DNA from: Micrasema longulum | Taxonomy: Eukaryota; Arthropoda; Insecta; Trichoptera; Brachycentridae | NCBI GenBank assembly: GCA_022494885.1 | Contig: JAGVSM010003534.1 | Span: 310,001-374,000, forward strand | Length of the DNA stretch: 64,000 bases | Direction: 5' to 3' | Part shown: one piece after another, positions 58,752 to 64,000 of the stretch | Layout of the letters: every line of letters starts with the position of its first letter | Position numbering within the stretch: position 1 is the first letter of the stretch | Program-made: the position numbers and the translations under genes | Notes under the pieces: generated by a model | Database searches by the model: none | Seen by the model: only the letters and a program-made list of their open reading frames with translations | What the model was told of the DNA's origin: nothing

Positions 58752-59322
58752 TCACCATGATACCCCTCTCCTATCCGCACCCGATCGTCTACAGGACACT
58801 GCATTGAAACATCAAATGCAACGCATCTCGATTGTTTTTTATCTGGAGGCAAAGTCATCAGTCTTACGCTTCAGGTGCTAGTCCAGGGACCGTGAAATAT
58901 TTCAGTGCAACTATACAGGGTATTCTTTAAACCCTGTCACATCCGAAACCACGATGATCAGTATGGGCAAGAAGACATAATAACATAAATATTTTTTTTA
59001 AAAATGGTTGCTTACTTCTGCAGGGGAGAAGTGAGAGGAGCGCGGCGCAGTGTCAGACTTTCCTCTTCCCCTTCCTCGTTTTACCCCTGCAGAAGTAAGC
59101 AACCATTTGCTTTGTTTGACGTTTAAATTTTTAAAATTTTATTCGTTCTAAAAAAATATTTTCATGGGCCAATATGTCTTCTTGCTCATACTGATCATAG
59201 TGGATTCGGATGTGACAGGGTTTAAAGAACACCTTGTATGATTTTTTTTAATTTCTCACAACGACCTTCCAAGGATTGAACCAGGGACCTCAAACATGGT
59301 AAACAAACGCATGTAATATCTA
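58752..59322 (-). repeat. SINE A interrupted by a TA-flanked inverted-repeat element
   Basis: 58752-58913 is the reversed 3' half (CTATCCGCACCCGATCG, CATCTCGATTGTTTTTTATC, AGTCTTACGCTTCAGGTGCT, GTCCAGGGACCGTGAAATAT). 59239-59322 is the reversed head region (TTCCAAGGATTGAACCAGGG, ACCTCAAACATGGTAAACAA). The break falls exactly at the element 58916-59236. Confidence 0.8.
58916..59236. mobile_element. Tc1/mariner-type MITE, 321 bp, nested in a SINE
   Basis: TA at 58914-58915 and at 59237-59238 flanks the element. The ends are CAGGGTATTCTTTAAACCCT on the left and, read inward from the right, CAAGGTGTTCTTTAAACCCT. The arms continue for over 60 nt (GTCACATCCGAA, GATCAGTATG, CAAGAAGACATA). A second inverted pair, AATGGTTGCTTACTTCTGCA and its reverse complement, lies further in around a GC-rich centre. 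A TA duplication fits Tc1/mariner; no transposase is present. Confidence 0.85.
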
Positions 59323-59439
59323 CTGTTTTTTTAATCCGCCTGGACGTAGACACTAACATTGCTTTCCATATAATTTAAATTGAAAAATATATCCCTTTTA
59401 TTTCAAACAATCTGAAATCCGTCGGTTTTGATTTAGTTG

Positions 59440-59700
59440 ATTCGGTTTGAAGTTGGATTGTAATTCATTTGTATATGTTACTTGCGTGAGCTAATACACA
59501 TCGTTGGGAACCAAACCTAGATAATCAATTCACTGGATCGCACACAACCCATCGCACTCGACTGCGGTTGGTTATTAATGACGTCACATTCGTCAGTCGA
59601 GAAAGGGCTTCGAGTTCAACTTCATTTCGTATCGCGAATATCCGTCATTCTTTACGTCATGGTCCTTTGTGGTCAGATGGTATCTACTTTATGGTATTTA
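59440..59700. promoter_or_regulatory. Intronic island with a palindromic CRE
   Basis: TGACGTCA at 59579-59586 is a full cAMP-response-element palindrome, and TTTACGTCATGG follows at about 59653. Neighbouring sequence (GATCGCACACAACCCATCGC, ACTCGACTGCGG, CAGTCGAGAAAGGGC, TATCGCGAATATCCGTC) is unlike the AT-rich flanks and shows no repeat match. Regulatory use is inferred. Confidence 0.35.
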
Positions 59701-59744
59701 AAATATATTTACTAATTAATGAAAATAGCTGTTAACTCGTAAAA

Positions 59745-59830
59745 TCCCTTTGCAAACGATGCTGTAACGTCGTGTTACAATAAGTAAAATACGGCATATT
59801 TTTAAATTCAGATATATAAATTAAAAATAT
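59745..59830 (-). repeat. Family C fragment, copy 3
   Basis: CCCTTTGCAAACGATGCTGT, AACGTCGTGTTACAATAAGT, AAATACGGCATATTTTTAAA match the 23862-23940 part of the family. The other end is missing. Confidence 0.5.
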
Positions 59831-59869
59831 AAAAAAACACTTTTTGAAAGATTTGGGTTCGTATGATTT

Positions 59870-60040
59870 ACCGAAATATTTCAATTTTTGTGACCATTTT
59901 CAACAAGTTGTAAATAACTCACTTTTAGAAAATGAGAATCAAGTTGTGGTAGAGCGGGGCTCGAACTTCGGATCTCTGATCCGTAAGTCCACGATACTAG
60001 GCACAGGACCACACGTAATGTACACGTACTTTTTAATAAC
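59870..60040 (-). repeat. SINE B copy, longest
   Basis: AATATTTCAATTTTTGTGAC, TTGTAAATAACTCACTTTTA, GAATCAAGTTGTGGTAGAGC, the reversed B-box GGGGCTCGAACTTC, and GTAAGTCCACGATACTAGGC, ACAGGACCACACG. It gives the fullest SINE B body here. Confidence 0.7.
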
Positions 60041-60439
60041 TAATTGTCCGTGAAAACATAAAATTGAGGTGTGTTAAAATACGACAAAATATTTTTTTTT
60101 TAATAAGAGAGATATTGTCGGCGCAACTTAAACAAGAAGAGTAAAAACAGTTTTTATTTCTGGAGCGAAGCTATTTTTTCGACATTCAATAAAATTATAA
60201 TACAACGCTGTACAAATATACTAGTTTTACATACATGTATATTATTTTTTGAAGTCCCTTACACTTAGAGGAAACGCCAAAATATTATTTTTTTACCGTT
60301 TGTGGTTTTACAAGTTAGAGTGACGAGTCTTGTATTCTATGCAAACTCAAGTGACATCATAGCCACAAGTTAAATTTCTACGAAAGTAAGTATATTCCTT
60401 AAATTCCTAATCCGAGCGGAATGAAGAATACAGTAAGTT

Positions 60440-60700
60440 CGTCATCATCATTATCATCAAACACTTATCCACACTTAATGGTGCAGGCACTACATTGATA
60501 CAGCAAATACACCGCGTATCTCAATCACATGTTACAGGAAGGTAAGGAGATCAGTCGTTCGCTCCAGGTGCCCTCCCAGGACAATTAAACGTTTTGGATA
60601 AATCTGCGTTATGCACAATTTCATATCGACCTTTGAGGAATCGAACCCTGGGCTTTAATCATGGTAGGCGAACGCGCCAACCACTACACTTCGAGGCGAA
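60440..60700 (-). repeat. SINE A variant, near full length
   Basis: In reverse: GTCATCATCATTATCATCAA, TCCACACTTAATGGTGCAGG, GTTACAGGAAGGTAAGGAGA, CGCTCCAGGTGCCCTCCCAG, B-box complement GGAATCGAACCC, GGTAGGCGAACGCGCCAACC. The head is closer to 10312-10472 (both end with the block GAGGCGAAC) than to 12086. Confidence 0.7.
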
Positions 60701-60954
60701 CATTTCTCCACTCGATTTCCTTATTCAGGATTTTTACTTGATTTATTTTTGTTTTTTTTTTTTTTTGTTTTAAAAGAATTCCTCCTTTTCTCTTTATTCC
60801 TTTTTCGCATTGAGGAATTAGTATTGATTAAAGGTAATTTATATACAAATACAGTTATTTCTATTTTTGTTTATCTTTAGGTTTTTTTATTATTATTATT
60901 TTCTATTGAATATATTTTGTGACTTGAATTATACAATTATTTTATTGATTAATA

Positions 60955-61040
60955 AGAAGAAATTGCCATTTGGCAATAAGCCCGCTAACGTACAATTTAA
61001 ATTACGTACAAAAAGTTAAATAAAAAATATTTTTTGCATT
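60955..61040 (+). repeat. Family H repeat, copy 2
   Basis: AAGAAATTGCCATTTGGCAA, TAAGCCCGCTAACGTACAAT, AGTTAAATAAAAAATA match 33015-33105. Confidence 0.5.
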
Positions 61041-61054
61041 CTTATTATTTAACA

Positions 61055-61155
61055 AAATATTTCAATTTTGACGGCCATTTTTGACGAGTTGTAAATAACT
61101 CACTGTTAGAAAATGGGAATCAAGTTGTGGTAGAGTGAGGTTCGAACCTCGGAAC
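61055..61155 (-). repeat. SINE B copy abutting a SINE A
   Basis: AATATTTCAATTTTGACGGC, TTGTAAATAACTCACTGTTA, GGGAATCAAGTTGTGGTAGA, reversed B-box GGTTCGAACCTCGG. Truncated in its head next to the SINE A that begins at 61174. Confidence 0.65.
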
Positions 61156-61173
61156 TACTCGTATGATCCTTAA

Positions 61174-61390
61174 GTTGACGCGTTCGTCTACCATTTTTGA
61201 GGCCCTGGGTTCGATTCCCGGCAGGGTGGACGTCAAATATTGATTTTTAAGGTTTTTAATTTTACTGTTTCTGAACTGGAACCTGAAGCGTAGGACTTAT
61301 CACTCTGCGTTCGTGTAACAGATATTTGAAAAACGCCGTATTTGGTTTACCAATGAAGTGGGAAAGGAGAAGGTAAGATGATATTGATAA
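61174..61390 (+). repeat. SINE A copy, diverged, 130 bp from exon A
   Basis: GTTGACGCGTTCGTCTACCA, GGTTCGATTCCCGGCAGGGT (B-box), CAAATATTGATTTTTAAGG, CTGGAACCTGAAGCGTAGGA, GGTTTACCAATGAAGTGG, GTAAGATGATATTG. The A-box half is missing. It ends in the intron just downstream of exon A. Confidence 0.65.
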
Positions 61391-61516
61391 AATTTCGGAA
61401 TGTACCATAATGGACGCTTTGAAGAAAATGATATTTTTTTTACCAATATGCTGTCTATAAATCGAAATACCCGGATTACTTTAAAAATTTAATTATTAGT
61501 AATGTTTAACACCTAC

Positions 61517-61590
61517 CATTTTGTGATCCTTCTCTCGTTTTGTTGTCTAAGGCTAATGCTCTGTCAATGTCTCCTCTCTCGTCTCGCATT
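61517..61590 (-). CDS. dac: dachshund internal exon A (linker region)
   Basis: 74-nt internal exon. Reading the minus strand, a pyrimidine-rich acceptor ending in TTTATTTCAG sits at 61593-61591 and a donor GTAGGT begins at 61516. Only one of three frames is open. It starts with the last base of a split codon, gives 24 codons beginning MRDERGDIDRALALDNK, and ends with one base of the next codon (phase 1). That phase fits exon B exactly and gives the junction GSQN-G-SSNGHSPVLN. The peptide is charged and I cannot match it to a named domain; in Dachshund it would lie in the linker between the N-terminal Ski/Sno/Dac domain and the C-terminal coiled coil. The assignment to dac rests on splice phase and collinearity with B and C. 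GC content is clearly lower than in exon B. Confidence 0.75.
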
Positions 61591-61739
61591 CTGAAATAAA
61601 AATAACACAATCAATAAATAATTGATCATTTTAAAGCTTGTTATCACAACAACATTTTAGTATGGGCATTCTTGGCTTCAACAATAGATGTCGCTAGTTT
61701 TCACTATATTTTTACTTCTGTGAAAAATCCACGTACTTG

Positions 61740-61950
61740 TCAAATATAGTGTCTAAACTTATTTATTTATTTATATTTATACATTTATACACGGCACGCA
61801 GTGCCTTTTCCATTAAAAAGATACAAATTTAAAATAATATAAACATTTCAATATAATGTGAAAAACTCAATTAAATTGAAAAGTATTATGTTACATAAAT
61901 ACTATACATAACACAGCGGTATTGTATAAAGAACATATTTAGATATAAAA
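61740..61950 (-). repeat. Probable LINE 3' end, reversed
   Basis: TTTATTTATTTATATTTATA, then CACGGCACGCAGTGCCTTTT and CATTAAAAAGATACAAATTT. Reads on the minus strand as a 3' UTR ending in (AAATA)n. Family not identified; compare 32618. Confidence 0.45.
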
Positions 61951-62429
61951 AAAATAATTAAACAATGTGTGCAGATAAAATTTTAAAAGGAAAAGAATTT
62001 ATGTATTTTTTTCTTAAAGTGGTACAAAATATAAGTATATTAAATAAAATAAAATTATTTTGTCGATTTTTTTTTTTAAATAGTAATAATAATAACAATA
62101 AAAAAAATAAAAATAAGTATACACGTAAATATAACTTGAGATATATAATTTTAGAGTAATAACCTAATAAAACCTCGCCCATACGGAGAAAAACCCATTC
62201 CATGATTTTCGACCATAAAGTTAGCTACAGATTACAGCAATACAATATGCCGTAGGTACTTGCGTTGAGAATTGTATGCTAACCGAAACCGTCCATGATA
62301 CGTTTGTTGTCAAACTATAAACCAAACTAAAACCCAACAAAAATTTGGAACGCTTTTGTTCTACGCAAAAGAGCTTAAGGGCTTCTCTAGATAATTATTA
62401 CTCTGAGGTCTAAACCATGCACGTATACA

Positions 62430-62600
62430 AAAATTGAAAAATGGCATGCGGGAATGTGGAAGTCAACTACCTATAGGCAAAATGGTGAATATTACAGTGT
62501 GTAAAGCAATCAATAAACGAAGCGGATGATCAATCGAACGCTGTGACCTTGAAGAGTAGGCTAGACTTCCATTTTCTCAACAGAGCTCGAGGTCTGTGAT
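62430..62600 (+). repeat. Family A copy, diverged
   Basis: GAATGTGGAAGTCAACTACC, TAGGCAAAATGGTGAATATT, ACAGTGTGTAAAGCAATC and GGCTAGACTTCCATTTTCTC, in forward order. Confidence 0.55.
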
Positions 62601-62727
62601 ATAAATAAATACATTTTTCGTGTCAGTCATATTTTATAACACAAACACAAAAGTACATACATCTATTTGAATGTACCATCCACTTATCCCTTAATTGATT
62701 TATAGAAAAAAAAAATTCTATCGCGTT

Positions 62728-62928
62728 TCATCATCATCATTTCCTTTCCGCGCATAACGGTGCATAGGGTACTGCATTGGTACACCAATCGCAGCGTATC
62801 TTTGTCATTTATGTTACAATAGTTACAATAAGGAAAGATGATCAGTCTTACGCTTCAGGTACCAGTCCAGTTACTGTGAAATATTCTAGCGTAAAAACAC
62901 CCTTTTAAATAAATATTTCGCGTTTAGC
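62728..62928 (-). repeat. SINE A 3' portion (head missing)
   Basis: TCATCATCATCATTTCCTTT, GTGCATAGGGTACTGCATTG, GTACACCAATCGCAGCGTAT, TCTTACGCTTCAGGTACCAG, TGTGAAATATTCTAGCGTAA. Stops before the tRNA-like head, the expected 5' truncation of a SINE. Confidence 0.75.
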
Positions 62929-62934
62929 GTTTGT

Positions 62935-64000
62935 ATTTCTTCCGCGATATTACAGTTTTTATTGAGTTGTGATGCAAAGAACGCGATGAAAATGCTACGG
63001 TAATTAGGAAATATGGTCAGGAATAGGGTAGCAGATGTATGCTAAGGAATATTTCATCACAGAGTGGTGAACCGTTCAGGAAAACCTGCCCTCACTACCT
63101 CTTAATAGTCCCGCACCCCTGGTAACCCTCAAGCCATTAAATAAATCCCGTTATGATTGCAAGACTGTAATTTTTAACGACTAAATGCTTTTAGTCTTAC
63201 TGTAAAGATGCCGGGATGATACATTCCCTTGCTTAGGTGAAATTAAAAAAACTTTATATTTTCTTAGTGCATATAAGAATGGATACACCATTAGATGTGT
63301 ATATTTTTACTTATTATTAAAATGGGTTGCATGGGGTTTTTCGTGATTCTAATTTTTGGTAGCACAATTTCCAATTTCCGATTTTTTATAAATGTGATTG
63401 TTTTATAAATTTCTATCTGTTGCCTAATCAATTCATTCATTTTCAAATATTTTTATTAATTTATAAAAATTCAAACACATAAACAATTAATTATAAGGCC
63501 TACTGAACTAAATATAGTGCAAATTTACAGATTCTCAATAGGTCCACTGCACACATATATTTTAATTTTATAAAGTACTCGTGTTCAAACTTACACCTTT
63601 ATTCCTTTTAAAAACTGTTAATATCGCTTTGTTAAAAAAAAAACAATAATGCCTTAAAACAATGTTTTTTTTTTTTTTTCTTTTCATGAGTTTGTTTTGT
63701 TTTTATTCATAAGTATCCACAATACTTTATATTCAAGTTGAAAAATTATTAAAAAAAATTAATACAATGACATATAGTAAATATTATGTCATTATCATTA
63801 AGTAATTCAAACTGAAAAAAATGGTAAAAATTTACGTTTTTATTTACTATATTGTATTCTTCTACTATATTGTATAAAAGTTATTGTCCTGATGAAACTA
63901 AATTTAATTAAACTTGAGGTAGGTAATATGTCTACAATTTTAGTGATCTCACCCCGCGGGGTGCACCTTATTGCAACCGGATTCTTGGGATGATATTTTG
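62935..64000. other. AT-rich intronic sequence, nothing recognised
   Basis: Upstream intron of exon A up to the window edge. Apart from homopolymer runs (a long T run near 63667) and CACCCCGCGGGGTGCACC at 63951-63968, itself partly palindromic, I see no feature. Confidence 0.5.

Larger units (their letters stand above)
54623..61516 (-). other. dac intron between exons A and B
   Basis: 6894-nt intron bounded by GTAGGT (61516) and CCTAG (54623), phase 1. It carries family A, SINE A and SINE B copies, the TA-flanked inverted-repeat element at 58916-59236, and an unannotated island at 59440-59700. Stretches 55200-58120 and 58390-58750 are AT-rich with homopolymer runs; I see no coding or structured feature there. 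Confidence 0.75.

Noticed and set aside
61958..62203. Antiparallel ORFs in an Asn/Lys/Leu/Phe-rich stretch
   Set aside because: They arise from (AAT)n/(AAAT)n low-complexity sequence next to a LINE tail.
1..64000. Bacterial-type features: operons, ribosome binding sites, CRISPR arrays, origins
   Set aside because: The window is insect nuclear DNA; no regularly spaced repeats with unique spacers and no prokaryotic gene organisation were seen.

Overview
This is an AT-rich insect genomic window, very probably from a lepidopteran. The lepidopteran call is an inference from the mix of tRNA-derived SINEs, decayed non-LTR retrotransposons and short palindromic elements, and from multi-kilobase introns; nothing in the sequence proves the order. 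I found no bacterial operon, CRISPR array, rRNA or intact tRNA gene. I looked for an undescribed biological system and did not find a convincing one. The most unusual content is the repeat landscape and a few intronic islands.

The one recognisable host gene is dachshund (dac), a Ski/Sno/Dac-family nuclear co-regulator, read on the minus strand. Three internal exons are supported: A (61590 to 61517), B (54622 to 54389) and C (39783 to 39511). They have good splice sites and compatible phases, so A-B-C reads through without a stop. A and B encode linker sequence, including the block NGHSPVLNLSKS and an acidic tract. C ends with the start of the conserved C-terminal coiled-coil Dachbox (LLRNIQGLLKVAADNARQQE). 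The N-terminal DNA-binding Dachbox lies upstream, beyond 64000, and the rest of the coiled coil lies downstream, beyond position 1. Everything else is intron: 6.9 kb between A and B, 14.6 kb between B and C, and at least 39.5 kb after C.

The introns hold several repeat families. These are: SINE A, a tRNA-derived family with a conserved body (many copies on both strands); SINE B, a second tRNA-like family; and family A, whose TTGCAACAGAGATGG-type ends and internal blocks recur at least ten times, several times as near-palindromes. Families C, D, E, F, G, H and I are repeats seen two or three times here. There are also 3' tails of at least one LINE family, two C-terminal LINE coding relics near the left edge, and a 5'-truncated reverse-transcriptase relic at 12.6-13.5 kb. 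A 321-bp inverted-repeat element with a TA target duplication is nested inside a SINE at 58.9 kb. A 266-bp hAT-like element lies at 2.0 kb. An insertion at 14.3 kb carries a long hairpin and is flanked by an 11-bp direct repeat.

Between repeats are more sequence-complex islands with no coding signal, for example near 4.4-5.1, 19.6-20.2, 27.2-27.8, 28.7-29.2, 36.2-36.6, 40.9-41.3, 45.0-45.5 and 59.4-59.7 kb. As dac is developmentally regulated with many intronic enhancers in other insects, these are candidates for cis-regulatory DNA, but that is inference only.
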